Positions 17,308 through 26,578 of a DNA stretch of 47,245 bases are shown piece by piece. Position 1 is the first letter of the stretch. The number at the start of each line of letters is the position of its first letter. Location: the NCBI GenBank assembly GCA_030428835.1, contig JAUIEP010000017.1, positions 1 to 47,245 on the forward strand, written 5' to 3'. The notes beneath the pieces are model-generated. The model worked only from the letters and a program-made list of their open reading frames with translations. It did not search any database and was not told the DNA's origin. The DNA comes from Gammaproteobacteria bacterium (GTDB taxonomy: Bacteria > Pseudomonadota > Gammaproteobacteria > Pseudomonadales > Halieaceae). Made by a program: the position numbers and the translations under genes.

Positions 17308-18690
17308 TCAGGGCAGGCGAATGCGCACCTGCAGGCCGGGGTTGTTGCTGCCGAGTTCGATGGTGCCGTGGTGATAGTGGACGATCGCCTGCACCAGGCT
17401 GAGGCCCAGCCCGTTGCCCGGCTGCTCGGTGCGACTGCTCTCCACGCGGTAGAAGCGCCGAAAGACGTTTTTGCGCTCCTTCGCCGGAATACCCACCCCG
17501 GAATCCGCCACAACAATGGAGTGCCCCTCCTCCTCTCCGTCGGCGCCGGGTGAGGGTCGCAGGCGCACCGTCACCTCACCGCCGTCCGGCGTGTACTTCA
17601 GGGCGTTGTCCAGGAGGTTGGCAAAAACCTGGAATAAAAGGTCCGCCTCGCCGGTGCAGACGTGCTGCCCGGGAGCATCCAGCTCGAAATCGATATTGCG
17701 CTCCAGCGCGAGGGGCTCGTACAGCTCGAAGACGTCGTTGAGCAGCGCATTCAGGTCGACCCGGGTGCCGCCGGCCAACCGGCTTCCGGCCTCCAGTGCG
17801 GAAATGCGCAGCAGCGCATTGAACGAGGACAGCAGTTCGTCGCACTCCTCGATGATGCCGTCGAGCTGGCCTCGCTCGGGTTCCGCGACGCGCGCGCGCA
17901 GCTGGCTCAGATCGTTGCGCATTCGCGTCAGCGGGGTGCGCAGGTCGTGGGCGATGTTATCGGAGACGCGCCGCACTCCCTGCATCAGCGACTCCATCTG
18001 CTCCAGGATCTGGTTGACGGCAATCGCCAGCGTGCGGATAAACCCCTCGTCCGGGTCCAGGCTGAGCCGCCGGCTCGGGTCGCTGCGAATGATCAGCGAT
18101 ATATCGCGGTTGAGACGCTCCACCTGGTTGAGCGCGCGCCAGGCCACGAAGAAGCCGGCGACCATCCCGAGGATGACCGTGATGGCCATCATGCGTACCA
18201 GCGCCTGGAACACCAGCTCGATACTGCCCGCGAGTTCCGCGTAGTCGGTGGCCACGATCGCGCTGTTGCCGTTGCCCAGCTCGACGGGGCGCGCGAGAAA
18301 GTCCACGTCCACCGGCTTGCCGAGCGAGGGCAGCGCCAGTTCGAGACCGAAGGAGCCCTCGTCAAACTCGCGGTAGTTCGGTCGCTCGGTGAGATTGCCC
18401 GCGATCTTCTCGCCGTCGGCGTCGGTTACGAGGTAAAAGAAGCGGTGCGAGGCCGGTCTCGCCGCCTGGTCGTCGATGTACTGCACGACGCCGGCCATGT
18501 CCTGCCCGCGGTAAATGATCTGCAGGGTCTCGCCCTCCTCCAGCACCGAGGCGCCGAGCTCGCTGACGGCGTTGTAGCTGAGGTACAGGTAGAAGGCGCC
18601 GACGAGCGCGAACACGGCCGCACCGAGCGCGAGCACATACTGCGCGATATAGCGGAAGGTAAGGCTGGAGAGAACATCGCGCGCCTGCAC
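17308..18690 (-). CDS. Two-component sensor histidine kinase (HAMP-type)
   Basis: A 460-residue inner-membrane kinase. Membrane segment 1 is about residues 15-38 and segment 2 about 163-185, enclosing a periplasmic sensor of roughly 125 residues with no named fold. HAMP lies at 186-238. The H-box IAHDLRTPL has His248. The ATPase domain shows NLLDNALKYTP, VADSGVGIP, FRRFYR and GNGLGLSLV, all intact. The start is a GTG at 18690, 7 bp after the regulator's stop, so the pair is one transcript. The signal is unknown. Overall form is that of the QseC/PmrB/heavy-metal group of EnvZ-like kinases. Confidence 0.93.
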   Translation of the reverse strand: MQARDVLSSLTFRYIAQYVLALGAAVFALVGAFYLYLSYNAVSELGASVLEEGETLQIIYRGQDMAGVVQYIDDQAARPASHRFFYLVTDADGEKIAGNLTERPNYREFDEGSFGLELALPSLGKPVDVDFLARPVELGNGNSAIVATDYAELAGSIELVFQALVRMMAITVILGMVAGFFVAWRALNQVERLNRDISLIIRSDPSRRLSLDPDEGFIRTLAIAVNQILEQMESLMQGVRRVSDNIAHDLRTPLTRMRNDLSQLRARVAEPERGQLDGIIEECDELLSSFNALLRISALEAGSRLAGGTRVDLNALLNDVFELYEPLALERNIDFELDAPGQHVCTGEADLLFQVFANLLDNALKYTPDGGEVTVRLRPSPGADGEEEGHSIVVADSGVGIPAKERKNVFRRFYRVESSRTEQPGNGLGLSLVQAIVHYHHGTIELGSNNPGLQVRIRLP

Positions 18691-18697
18691 GAGGCGT

Positions 18698-19384
18698 TCA
18701 GTCCTCTACGACGGGGCCGAGGCGATAGCCGGCTCCGCGCACCGTGGCCAGCAGGGGTTCGTCGAAATCCCGGTCGATCTTCTGGCGCAGGCGCGATACG
18801 TGCACGTCGATGACATTGGTCTGCGGGTCAAAGTGGTAGCCCCAGACGTGCTCGAGCAACATGGTGCGCGTGACCACCTGGCCGGCGTGGCGCATCAGGT
18901 ACTCCAGCAGCTTGTACTCCCGCGGCTGCAGCGTGATGTCGGTGCCACCGCGACGCACTTCCTGGTGCAACAGGTCCATGGACAGGTCCGCGACCGAGAG
19001 TGTCGTGCGTGTGTCCGAGCTGGCGCCGGCGCGCCGGTGCAGCACCTCGAGGCGGGCGAGCAACTCCGCCATGGAGAACGGCTTGACCAGGTAATCATCG
19101 GCGCCGCGATGCAGGCCCTGCACGCGATCGTCGACATCGCCCAGTGCGGACAGGACCAGTACCGGGGTGCGATCACCGGACTCGCGCAGCGCGTTGAGAA
19201 GTGTGATGCCGTCCATGCGCGGCATCATGCGATCGATCACCATGACATCGAACGCCTCGTCGGTGGCGCGCTCCAGCCCAGCCGCGCCATCCATCTCATG
19301 CACGCAGTCGTGGCCAGCGGCCTTGAGTTCGCTGACGATGAACTCACCGACCTGTCTGTCGTCTTCAACGAGGAGAATGTTCAT
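18698..19384 (-). CDS. OmpR/PhoB-family response regulator
   Basis: A 228-residue regulator phosphorylated by the kinase encoded immediately downstream. The receiver domain has the acidic pair Asp8-Asp9, phospho-acceptor Asp51 (VIDRMMPRMDG), the conserved Ser in VLVLSALG and Lys in VKPF. The winged-helix DNA-binding domain covers about 130-223 and ends in the family signature TVRGAGYRLG. The ATG at 19384 has GAGGTGACCCC upstream. A promoter candidate lies directly before it. Targets cannot be read from the sequence. Confidence 0.95.
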   Translation of the reverse strand: MNILLVEDDRQVGEFIVSELKAAGHDCVHEMDGAAGLERATDEAFDVMVIDRMMPRMDGITLLNALRESGDRTPVLVLSALGDVDDRVQGLHRGADDYLVKPFSMAELLARLEVLHRRAGASSDTRTTLSVADLSMDLLHQEVRRGGTDITLQPREYKLLEYLMRHAGQVVTRTMLLEHVWGYHFDPQTNVIDVHVSRLRQKIDRDFDEPLLATVRGAGYRLGPVVED

Positions 19385-19400
19385 GGGGTCACCTCGCGGC

Positions 19401-19428
19401 AATGTAGCACGCCCGCACGAGGCCTCAA
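19401..19428 (-). promoter_or_regulatory. Promoter candidate for the two-component pair
   Basis: On the minus strand TTGAGG (19428-19423) and TACATT (19406-19401) are 16 bp apart, matching four of six and four of six consensus bases. The leader to the response-regulator ATG would be short, about 10 nt, yet it holds the ribosome site. Confidence 0.4.
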
Positions 19429-19474
19429 ATAATATTTCGCTCGTTGCCGCCGGCGTGAATGCTAAACTCGCGGC

Positions 19475-19918
19475 ATGGAAGACACGCAGTCCCTGCCTCC
19501 CCCCTCGCCCGCACGTCACCTGGTGGCGATGGTGTACGACCTGTTCCTGGTCGTGGCCGTGGTGGCGGTTGTGAACGCACTGGCCCTGGGCGTGCAGGCA
19601 CAGTTCGGTGGCGAACACCTGCTGTCGCCCGTGGCGGTGCAGGTCCTGACGGTGCTCAGCGTGTGGGGGTTTTTCTGCCTGTTCTGGCACCGCAATGGCC
19701 AGACCCTGGGCATGCAGGCCTGGCGTATACAACTGGTGGCCGATGACGGCGGTGCGCCCGGCTGGACGGCGTCGCTCAAACGCTGCGCGGCGGCGACCCT
19801 GTCACTGGCGTGCCTCGGCGTCGGCTACCTGTGGCGCTTTTTCGACGCGCGCAAGCGCTACTGGCACGACCACCTGTCGGGAACGCACCTCGTGCAACTG
19901 CCGCGCCGCGGCGAGTGA
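19475..19918 (+). CDS. RDD-family membrane protein
   Basis: A 147-residue inner-membrane protein with the RDD pattern: an Arg in the first helix (ARHLVAMVYDLFLVV), a second helix after residue 55 with WGFFCLFWHRNGQTLGMQAWRI, and a third hydrophobic stretch near 110-120. Some members act as sodium/proton antiporters, but for most the role is unknown. There is no ribosome site; TAAACT at 19463-19468 ends six bases before the ATG, which would make a leaderless message. RDD genes next to pepA or lptFG are frequent in gammaproteobacteria. Here lptFG, which usually diverge from pepA, are absent. Confidence 0.9.
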   Translation: MEDTQSLPPPSPARHLVAMVYDLFLVVAVVAVVNALALGVQAQFGGEHLLSPVAVQVLTVLSVWGFFCLFWHRNGQTLGMQAWRIQLVADDGGAPGWTASLKRCAAATLSLACLGVGYLWRFFDARKRYWHDHLSGTHLVQLPRRGE

Positions 19919-19936
19919 GACTGAGCGCAGGCGCGC

Positions 19937-19965
19937 TTCAGTTTGTGCGCCGCGGCGCATACACT
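19937..19965 (+). promoter_or_regulatory. Promoter candidate for pepA
   Basis: TTCAGT (19937-19942) and TACACT (19960-19965) with a 17-bp spacer lie 33 bp before the pepA ATG. Matches are three and four of six, so it is only a candidate. Confidence 0.35.
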
Positions 19966-19997
19966 AGCACCACTCATTCCCCGGACAAGGATCTTAC

Positions 19998-21497
19998 ATG
20001 AGCCGCATTCGCTTCAGCGCCCGCAGCATCGACAACGCCGGTACCGCCACCACCGCCTGCGCCGTACTACCCCTGCACGCCGGCGCCGGGCTCAGCGGCA
20101 GCGCCCGCGAACTCGACGAGGCCTGTGGCGGTGGTATCAGCGATGCACTCAAGCTGGGCGACTTCAGCGCCAAAGCGGGCGAGAGCCTGCTGCTGCCCGG
20201 TGGCGGCGGCGCCAGGCGCATCCTGCTGCTGGGTTGTGGCGAAGCCGACAAGTTCGACCGCGCCGCGGCGCGCAAACTGTGCGACAAGGCCATCCAGAAG
20301 GTGCGCGCCACGCAGGCGGCGGACGCCCTCGTCTATATCAACCAGGTGAAGCTGAAGTCGCAGGACCTGCCCGTCACCCTCGCCTACCTGGCGCGTGAAT
20401 TCACCGCCGCGAGTTACCGCTATACCGCGACCGTGTCAAAGCCGCGCCCCGCCGGCAAGCTGCGCCGGGTGGTGGTCGCCGTACCCGGCAGCCTCCCGTT
20501 ACGCCTCGCGGGCCGGGCCCTCGCCCAGGGCAGCGCCGCCGGTCACGGCGTCAATGTCGCCAAGGACCTCGCCAACCTGCCCGGCAACGTCTGCACCCCC
20601 AACTACCTGGCCAGGGAGGCGCGCAAGTTCGGTCGCGGCAATGACAAGGTCAGCGTGCAGGTACTGGAGGAGAAAAAGATGCGCGAGCTCGGCATGGGCT
20701 CCCTGCTGTCGGTTTCCGCGGGCAGCCGCGAGCCCGCCAAGCTGATCGTCATGCAGTACTCCGGCGGCAAGCGCGGCGAGCAACCGCACGTGCTGGTGGG
20801 CAAGGGCATCACGTTCGACAGCGGCGGTATATCACTGAAGCCCGGCGCCAAGATGGACGAGATGAAGTTCGACATGGGCGGCGCGGCGAGCGTGTTCGGC
20901 GCCCTGGCCGCGGCTGTGGAGCTGAAGCTGCCGATCAACATCGTGGGCATCGTCGCCGCCGCGGAAAACATGCCCAGCGGCACGGCGACCAAGCCCGGCG
21001 ACGTGGTGACCAGCATGTCGGGCAAGACCATCGAGATTCTCAATACTGACGCCGAGGGCCGGCTCGTGCTGTGCGACGCCCTGACGTACGCGGCGCGCTA
21101 CAAACCCGCGAGCATCATCGACATCGCCACCCTGACGGGCGCCTGTATCGTCGCCCTGGGTTCCCACGCCTCCGGGCTGTTCGCCAACAAGGACGAACTC
21201 GCGGAGCAACTGCTGGCGGCGGGGGAGGAAGCCCACGACCGCGCCTGGCGGCTGCCGCTGTGGGACGATTACCAGAGCTCACTCAAGTCCAACTTCGCGG
21301 ACATGGCCAATATCGGCGGTCCCGGCGCGGGCACCATCACCGCGGCATGTTTTCTCTCGCGCTTCTGCGAGGACTACAACTGGGCGCATCTCGATATCGC
21401 GGGCTCCGCCTGGGACGGCGCACCGAAAGGCGCGACTGGGCGACCCGTCGGCCTGCTCACCCAGTACCTGGTCGACCGGGCCGGCAAGACGCTGTGA
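19998..21497 (+). CDS. pepA: Leucyl aminopeptidase (M17)
   Basis: A 499-residue cytosolic two-zinc aminopeptidase; in E. coli PepA also binds DNA in Xer recombination and carAB control. The catalytic C-terminal domain is complete: GKGITFDSGGISLKP, KFDMGGAASV and the M17 signature NTDAEGRL with Asn349 and Arg355. The N-terminal domain (about 1-165) is the variable one used for hexamer and DNA contacts. The ATG at 19998 is reasonable although the ribosome site is weak. The stop overlaps the holC start in GTGA. Gene order pepA-holC-valS is the classical gammaproteobacterial arrangement. Confidence 0.98.
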   Translation: MSRIRFSARSIDNAGTATTACAVLPLHAGAGLSGSARELDEACGGGISDALKLGDFSAKAGESLLLPGGGGARRILLLGCGEADKFDRAAARKLCDKAIQKVRATQAADALVYINQVKLKSQDLPVTLAYLAREFTAASYRYTATVSKPRPAGKLRRVVVAVPGSLPLRLAGRALAQGSAAGHGVNVAKDLANLPGNVCTPNYLAREARKFGRGNDKVSVQVLEEKKMRELGMGSLLSVSAGSREPAKLIVMQYSGGKRGEQPHVLVGKGITFDSGGISLKPGAKMDEMKFDMGGAASVFGALAAAVELKLPINIVGIVAAAENMPSGTATKPGDVVTSMSGKTIEILNTDAEGRLVLCDALTYAARYKPASIIDIATLTGACIVALGSHASGLFANKDELAEQLLAAGEEAHDRAWRLPLWDDYQSSLKSNFADMANIGGPGAGTITAACFLSRFCEDYNWAHLDIAGSAWDGAPKGATGRPVGLLTQYLVDRAGKTL

Positions 21498-21913
21498 CGA
21501 AGGTCGGCTTCTACGTCGTCAAGGACGCACAGCCGGCCCAGAGACTGCAGGTCGCGGTGCGCCTCGCCGACAAGGCCTTCCAGCAGGGGCACCGCATTTT
21601 CATCAACGCGGTGGACGAGCAGCAGGCCCGGGAACTGGACCAACTGCTGTGGAGCTACCGCCCTTCGAGCTTCCTGCCGCACGGCCTGCACGGCGCCGAG
21701 CACTCCGATACCGTGGCCATCGGCTGGGGCCAGGAGCCCGGCGCACACAATGACCTGCTCATCAACCTGCAGCTCGAGATCCCGTCCTTTTTCAGCCGCT
21801 TCGCCCGCGTGGCGGAAGTCGTCACGCAGGACGAGGACAGCCTGGCGGCCCTGCGCGCGTCCTGGACGTTCTACAAGGAACGCGGTTACGAACTCACCAA
21901 GCACGACCTCTGA
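21494..21913 (+). CDS. holC: DNA polymerase III chi subunit
   Basis: The 139-residue chi subunit of the clamp loader, which bridges the complex to single-strand-binding protein. The family pattern is clear: KVGFYVV at the start, LADKAFQQGHRIFI, LDQLLWSYRPSSFLPHG and the final WTFYKERGYELTKHDL. It begins with GTG at 21494, overlapping the pepA stop, which implies translational coupling. The Leu/Trp-rich site that holds psi and SSB is in the conserved blocks. No anomaly seen. Confidence 0.96.
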   Translation: MTKVGFYVVKDAQPAQRLQVAVRLADKAFQQGHRIFINAVDEQQARELDQLLWSYRPSSFLPHGLHGAEHSDTVAIGWGQEPGAHNDLLINLQLEIPSFFSRFARVAEVVTQDEDSLAALRASWTFYKERGYELTKHDL

Positions 21914-21919
21914 GGGCCA

Positions 21920-21948
21920 TTGGGCCGCCTGCGGGTCTGGCGTATAAT
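21920..21948 (+). promoter_or_regulatory. valS promoter
   Basis: A perfect TATAAT (21943-21948) lies 17 bp after TTGGGC (21920-21925). The start of transcription would be near 21955, giving valS its own promoter and a 45-nt leader behind holC. Confidence 0.6.
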
Positions 21949-22000
21949 CTTGCGCCCCCGGCCCCGCCGGCGCTGACAAAACCGGACCGCAAACCCCCTT

Positions 22001-24766
22001 ATGGACAAGACATTCCAACCCGCCGACATTGAATCCCGCTGGTACGAGGAGTGGGAGGCGAAGAACTATTTCGCTCCCCGGGGGGGCGAGCCCGCCTACA
22101 GCATCATGATCCCGCCGCCGAACGTCACCGGCAGCCTGCACATGGGCCACGGCTTCCAGGAAGCCATCATGGACACGCTGATCCGCTATCACCGCATGCG
22201 CGGCCACAATACCCTGTGGCAGGTCGGCACCGACCACGCGGGAATCGCCACGCAGATGGTCGTGGAGCGGCAACTGGAAGCCGCCGGCAGCAGCCGCGTT
22301 GAACTCGGCCGCGAGGCGTTCGTGGACAAGGTCTGGCAGTGGAAAGAGGAGTCCGGCGGCACGATCACGCGACAACTGCGGCGCCTGGGTTCGTCGTTGG
22401 ACTGGTCGCGCGAGCGCTTCACCATGGACCCCGGCATGAGCGCCGCGGTCCAGGAAGTGTTCATCCGCCTCTACCGCGAGGGCCTGATCTACCGCGGCCA
22501 GCGCCTCGTCAACTGGGACCCCGCCCTGCACACCGCCATTTCCGACCTCGAGGTGATCTCCGAGGAGGAACAGGGTCACCTCTGGCACTTCCGCTACCCG
22601 CTGGTGGGCGGCGAGGGTCACCTCACCGTCGCGACCACCCGCCCCGAGACCATGCTCGGCGACAGCGCCGTCGCCGTGCACCCCGACGACGAGCGCTATC
22701 GGCATCTGATCGGGCGCAGCGTGCACCTGCCGCTGACCGGGCGGGAGATTCCCGTCATCGCCGACGACTACGTGGACCGCGAGTTCGGCACAGGCTGCCT
22801 CAAGATCACCCCGGCACACGACTTCAACGACTACGACGTCGGCAAGCGCCACGGCCTGCCGCTGGTCAACATCTTCACCGACAGCGCCGAGATTTCCGCC
22901 GCCGCACCGGAGGCCTACCGCGGCCTCGACCGGGACAGCGCGCGCAAGCGCATCGTCGCGGATATGGAATCCGCGGGCTTGCTGGACAAGGTTGAAGACC
23001 ACACACTCAAGGTACCCAGGGGAGACCGCTCCGGCGTGATCATCGAGCCGTACCTCACCGACCAGTGGTACGTGGACGCGAGGGCGCTCGCCGGTCCCGC
23101 GATCAAGGCGGTAGAGAACGGCGACATCCGGTTCGTGCCCAGGCAGTGGGAAAACACCTACTTCGCCTGGATGCGCGACATCCAGGACTGGTGCATCAGC
23201 CGCCAGCTCTGGTGGGGCCACCGCATTCCCGCGTGGTACGACGACGCCGGCAACGTCTATGTCGGCGACAGCGAGCAGGCCGTGCGCGAGGCGCACGAGC
23301 TGGCCGCGGATGTGGCGCTGCAGCAGGACCAGGACGTGCTCGATACGTGGTTCTCTTCCGCGCTGTGGACCTTCGCGACCCTCGGCTGGCCCGAGGAGAC
23401 TGACGACCTCGCCACGTTCCATCCCAGTTCCGTGCTCGTGACCGGCTTCGACATCATCTTCTTCTGGGTCGCGCGCATGATCATGATGACCCTGCATCTT
23501 CGCGACGAAGTGCCGTTCCACACGGTCTACGTCCACGGCCTCGTGCGCGACGCCGAGGGCCAGAAGATGTCGAAGTCCAAGGGCAACGTCCTGGACCCGA
23601 TCGACCTCATCGACGGCATCGACCTGGAGAGCCTCGTCGCCAAGCGCACCGCCGGCATGATGCAGCCGCAACTCGCCGCGCGCATCGAGAAGGCCACGCG
23701 CAAGCAGTTCCCGGACGGCATCGCCGCCTACGGCACGGACGCGCTGCGCTTCACCTACTACTCGCTCGCTTCCACCGGTCGCGACATCAAGTTCGATCTC
23801 GGGCGCATCGAGGGCTACCGCAATTTCTGCAACAAGATCTGGAACGCGGCGCGCTACGTGTTAATGAACGCCGAGGGCGAGGATGCCGGCGCGGGAAGCG
23901 GCGAGGTGGAGTTGAGCCTGGCGGACCGCTGGATCACGGACCTGCTCGACGCGACCACGCGCACCGTGACCGAGGCGCTCGCGAGCTACCGCCTGGACCT
24001 CGCCTCCCAGGCGCTCTACGAATTTATCTGGAACGAGTACTGCGACTGGTACCTGGAATTGTCCAAGCCGGTACTGTGGGACGAGGCCGCCAGCGCCGCG
24101 CAGAAGCGCGGCACCCGGCGGACGCTCGTCGGGGTGCTCGAGGCCACGCTGCGCCTGCTACACCCGTTCATGCCTTTCATCACGGAGGAGATCTGGCAGG
24201 CCGTCGCGCCGCTGGCGGGCAAGGGCGGCGCGACCATCATGCTCGCGCCCTACCCCGAGGCCGGGTCGACGCCCGCGGACAAGGAGGCCGCCGCGGATAT
24301 CGAGTGGCTCAAGGCCGTCATCGTCGGGGTGCGCAACATCCGCGGCGAAATGAATATTCCGCCCGGCAGGGAGCTGCCGGTGCTGCTTGCGGGCGGTGAC
24401 GAGCGCGACCGCGTGCGACTCAAACAAAATTCGCAATACCTCAAAAAGCTGGCTAAACTTCGTGGAATCGACTGGCTCCAGGCCGGTGAGGAAGCCCCCG
24501 CGGCCGCAACCGCGCTGGCTGGCGACCTTGAGATACTGGTCCCGATGGCCGGACTCATCGACAAGGACGCCGAGGTATCCCGCCTCACCAGGGAAATCGG
24601 CAAGCTGGAGCAGGACCTGTCGCGCATCGGCAAGAAGCTCGACAACAAGTCCTTCGTCGACAAGGCACCGACCGACGTGGTCGCCCGTGAACAAGAAAAA
24701 TACAGGGCGCAACAGCAGGCGGTGACGACTCTGAAGGAGCAACTCGTACGTATCCGACAGATGTAA
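22001..24766 (+). CDS. valS: Valyl-tRNA synthetase
   Basis: Class I synthetase of 921 residues that charges tRNA-Val and edits mis-activated threonine. The HIGH-type motif is HMGH (47-50) in [13 protein letters not shown] and KMSKS is at 522-526. The editing domain (about 190-340) has [15 protein letters not shown] and [12 protein letters not shown]. The anticodon-binding helical region and the C-terminal coiled coil (about 850-921, [16 protein letters not shown]) are complete. The ATG at 22001 is chosen from family start and lacks an obvious ribosome site. It follows holC by 87 bp with its own promoter. Confidence 0.99.
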   Translation: MDKTFQPADIESRWYEEWEAKNYFAPRGGEPAYSIMIPPPNVTGSLHMGHGFQEAIMDTLIRYHRMRGHNTLWQVGTDHAGIATQMVVERQLEAAGSSRVELGREAFVDKVWQWKEESGGTITRQLRRLGSSLDWSRERFTMDPGMSAAVQEVFIRLYREGLIYRGQRLVNWDPALHTAISDLEVISEEEQGHLWHFRYPLVGGEGHLTVATTRPETMLGDSAVAVHPDDERYRHLIGRSVHLPLTGREIPVIADDYVDREFGTGCLKITPAHDFNDYDVGKRHGLPLVNIFTDSAEISAAAPEAYRGLDRDSARKRIVADMESAGLLDKVEDHTLKVPRGDRSGVIIEPYLTDQWYVDARALAGPAIKAVENGDIRFVPRQWENTYFAWMRDIQDWCISRQLWWGHRIPAWYDDAGNVYVGDSEQAVREAHELAADVALQQDQDVLDTWFSSALWTFATLGWPEETDDLATFHPSSVLVTGFDIIFFWVARMIMMTLHLRDEVPFHTVYVHGLVRDAEGQKMSKSKGNVLDPIDLIDGIDLESLVAKRTAGMMQPQLAARIEKATRKQFPDGIAAYGTDALRFTYYSLASTGRDIKFDLGRIEGYRNFCNKIWNAARYVLMNAEGEDAGAGSGEVELSLADRWITDLLDATTRTVTEALASYRLDLASQALYEFIWNEYCDWYLELSKPVLWDEAASAAQKRGTRRTLVGVLEATLRLLHPFMPFITEEIWQAVAPLAGKGGATIMLAPYPEAGSTPADKEAAADIEWLKAVIVGVRNIRGEMNIPPGRELPVLLAGGDERDRVRLKQNSQYLKKLAKLRGIDWLQAGEEAPAAATALAGDLEILVPMAGLIDKDAEVSRLTREIGKLEQDLSRIGKKLDNKSFVDKAPTDVVAREQEKYRAQQQAVTTLKEQLVRIRQM

Positions 24767-24790
24767 CAACCTCGAAACGATAGCAGCAGG

Positions 24791-24818
24791 TTTTCCCGCC
24801 ATTGGTCCGGCGGGAAAA
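24791..24818. other. 10-bp perfect stem-loop upstream of cspA
   Basis: TTTTCCCGCC and GGCGGGAAAA flank an 8-nt loop. It lies 24 bp after the valS stop and 37 bp before the cold-shock ATG. Because T-runs precede and A-runs follow the stem on both strands, it is not an intrinsic terminator. It may protect the 3' end of the valS message or be part of a structured cold-shock leader. Confidence 0.6.
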
Positions 24819-24855
24819 ATAATAAGAGCAAGCGGTAAAACCGAGGAAGCGTGGT

Positions 24856-25068
24856 ATGACAGATCGTGTAAGCGGCACGGTAAAGTGGTTTAACAATGCC
24901 AAGGGATTTGGCTTTATCACACGACCGGAAGGCGACGACGATGTTTTCGTGCACTTCCGCTCAATTCAGGGCGATGGTTATCGCACCCTGAATGAAGGTC
25001 AGGCAGTAGAGTTTACGCTGATCGAAGGCCCGAAAGGCCTGCAGGCGGAAGACGTACTGAAACTCTGA
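24856..25068 (+). CDS. Cold-shock protein, CspA family
   Basis: A 70-residue single cold-shock domain that binds single-stranded RNA and DNA and loosens RNA structure. RNP1 is KGFGFI and RNP2 is VFVHF; the opening [15 protein letters not shown] is canonical. The ATG at 24856 has GAGGAA seven bases upstream. It follows valS with only 89 bp, which contain a stem-loop. No promoter could be placed with confidence, so read-through from valS is possible. It could equally be a CspD- or CspE-type gene. Confidence 0.96.
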   Translation: MTDRVSGTVKWFNNAKGFGFITRPEGDDDVFVHFRSIQGDGYRTLNEGQAVEFTLIEGPKGLQAEDVLKL

Positions 25069-25112
25069 GTCCACACTGACCCCAATCGGGCCGCTCCGTC
25101 GCGCCCGTCCCG

Positions 25113-25167
25113 CCACTGCTCCAGGTAGTGGTAGGCCCAAGAATTGGCACGTCTCCGGGCTCCTACC
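25113..25167 (+). other. Two overlapping hairpins between the cold-shock genes
   Basis: CCACT (25113-25117) can pair with AGTGG (25127-25131). Alternatively GGTAGGCCC (25130-25138) pairs with GGGCTCCTACC (25157-25167) with a two-base bulge. The two stems share bases 25130-25131, so one disturbs the other. A T-rich stretch follows later (25177-25182), too far for a standard terminator. The rest of the 195-bp gap includes TAGAAT (25191-25196), a possible -10 without a -35. Confidence 0.35.
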
Positions 25168-25263
25168 CTCCAAGACTTTTATATAGATGGTAGAATGCGC
25201 GCCGTTTGCGGGACTACACCCCCGCCTGCTGCCACACACACCAAAAAAGGAAACCAGAAGAGC

Positions 25264-25740
25264 ATGAACGCCAGCGTGCAAATAATACTCAGCCTGTTGC
25301 TCGGGGTCGTCGCCGCCACAATCCTGACCACCATGAAAGACGGATCACCTTTCGATGCCATCACACTGGTGATCGTCTGCAGTGCCACGCTCGCCGCCAC
25401 CCTGGTCGGCCGCACCGCGCGGCACGCAGCCGCGGACTATGACGACTACGTGGACGAAGCCGTCGAGTATGAGGAGGAGACGCCGAGCGCACCGCAAAAA
25501 AAGCGCCGGCAGCCGCGCGCGGACACGACATCGGGCGCGCGCGAGGGTGGCAAGGTGAAGTGGTTCAATGCTTCCAAGGGCTTCGGCTTTATCGTCAAGG
25601 ATGACGGCGACGAGATCTTCGTGCACTTCCGCTCAATTCGCGGCGCGGATCGACGCGGTTTGAAAGACGGCCAACGCGTGAACTTCGTGGTCGCGGACAG
25701 CGACAAGGGGCCGCAGGCGGAGGATGTTATCCCGGAGTAG
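25264..25740 (+). CDS. Membrane-anchored cold-shock-domain protein
   Basis: A 158-residue protein with two N-terminal membrane helices (about 5-22 and 32-50), a charged linker (51-95, acidic then basic KKRRQPR) and a C-terminal cold-shock domain (96-158). RNP1 KGFGFI is at 105-110 and RNP2 IFVHF at 118-122. Arginines after the second helix and the short loop predict both ends in the cytoplasm, placing RNA binding at the inner face of the membrane. The ATG at 25264 is taken for the hydrophobic start; AAGGAAACCAGAAGAGC lies upstream. Its domain is a diverged copy of the neighbouring soluble one (both end strand 3 with HFRSI). Its last 14 bp overlap the convergent TetR gene. Confidence 0.88.
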   Translation: MNASVQIILSLLLGVVAATILTTMKDGSPFDAITLVIVCSATLAATLVGRTARHAAADYDDYVDEAVEYEEETPSAPQKKRRQPRADTTSGAREGGKVKWFNASKGFGFIVKDDGDEIFVHFRSIRGADRRGLKDGQRVNFVVADSDKGPQAEDVIPE

Positions 25741-26398
25741 GCCCGTCACCCAAAGCCGCGGCCAGCAGCCCTTCCCAATAGTAGCGCACCAGCTCGGCGC
25801 CCTCGTTCAGCAGGTGCTCCGCGGACAGCGTCTCGTCCTCGATGCACATTTCCACCACTGCGTAACCCACTTCGATCGTCAGTCGCGCCTGCGTGACGAT
25901 CACCTCGTCCACCGGTCGATCCAGCAGCGCGGACGCCGTGCTGGCGAATTGCTCCGCGACCCGGCGATGGGATTCCAGGCGCACTTCCCGCAGCGGCGCG
26001 ACGGCGCGCAACGCCTGCACGATCTCTATGCCCCCTGTCTGCTTGCGGGTGAGTTCCAGGGTTTCGGCCAGCAACTCACGAACATTGAGCATGAGGCCGC
26101 TGGGATCACCGTCTTTCATGTTCCTCTCGAACCAGGCCTGGAACACGCGATTCTGGGCGTCCATGAGACCTGCGCCGAGCGCATGCAGCACCGCGTACTT
26201 GTTGGGAAAATAACGGTAAAGCGCGGGCACCGTGATGCCGGCGCGCTCCGCGACAAGGTTGGTCGAGATGCGCTCCACGCCCACCTCCACCAGCAGCTCA
26301 GCGGCGGCACTCAATATGGACTCGTAGGTGCGCTTGGCTCGCTCCTGGCGGGGCTTGTTCTTCTCCAGCAGTTCGACTTCCCGCTTCACCGGCACCAT
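25727..26398 (-). CDS. TetR-family transcriptional regulator
   Basis: A 223-residue repressor. The N-terminal helix-turn-helix covers about 20-66, with TNLVAERAGITVPALYRYFPNKYAVLHAL as the recognition region. The ligand-binding half is helical and includes the pattern of fatty-acid or xenobiotic-responsive members, without a nameable ligand. The ATG at 26398 follows AAGGAACCAGG. It diverges from the DUF3604 gene over 180 bp, making that gene or itself the likely target. The stop lies inside the 3' end of the cold-shock gene. Confidence 0.93.
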   Translation of the reverse strand: MVPVKREVELLEKNKPRQERAKRTYESILSAAAELLVEVGVERISTNLVAERAGITVPALYRYFPNKYAVLHALGAGLMDAQNRVFQAWFERNMKDGDPSGLMLNVRELLAETLELTRKQTGGIEIVQALRAVAPLREVRLESHRRVAEQFASTASALLDRPVDEVIVTQARLTIEVGYAVVEMCIEDETLSAEHLLNEGAELVRYYWEGLLAAALGDGPTPG

Positions 26399-26535
26399 CC
26401 TGGTTCCTTGTTATTGCTGTTTTTTTGTCCACTTCTGGGCGAACTTCACTGAATCCTAGCCTAGGGAGGTAGCGCGCGCCAGTACAGCGAAGCGGCGAAA
26501 TAGGTCAGCCACGCGCTGGCGCGGCGGACATCACG

Positions 26536-26563
26536 ATGACAAAATAGCGGGCTTGCTGATAAT
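26536..26563 (+). promoter_or_regulatory. Strong promoter for the DUF3604 gene
   Basis: ATGACA (26536-26541) and GATAAT (26558-26563), each five of six to consensus, are spaced 16 bp. Transcription would begin about 26570. This leaves only about nine bases before the ATG at 26579 and about 48 before the in-frame ATG at 26618. Confidence 0.55.
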
Positions 26564-26578
26564 TCCGCGGATCCCAGA

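Noticed and set aside
21374-23671. Very long open frame antisense to valS
   Set aside because: Low-complexity His/Arg/Val-rich translation in the complementary frame of a GC-rich conserved gene. The same holds for long frames opposite rapA (33593-36055), the GT genes (38979-41015) and the OYE gene (43977-46037).
24791-24818. valS stem-loop as an intrinsic terminator
   Set aside because: On both strands the T-run precedes and the A-run follows the stem, so no U-tract would end the transcript.
25113-25167. tRNA-like cloverleaf between the cold-shock genes
   Set aside because: No T-loop (TTCGA), D-loop or acceptor pattern; only two simple competing stems.
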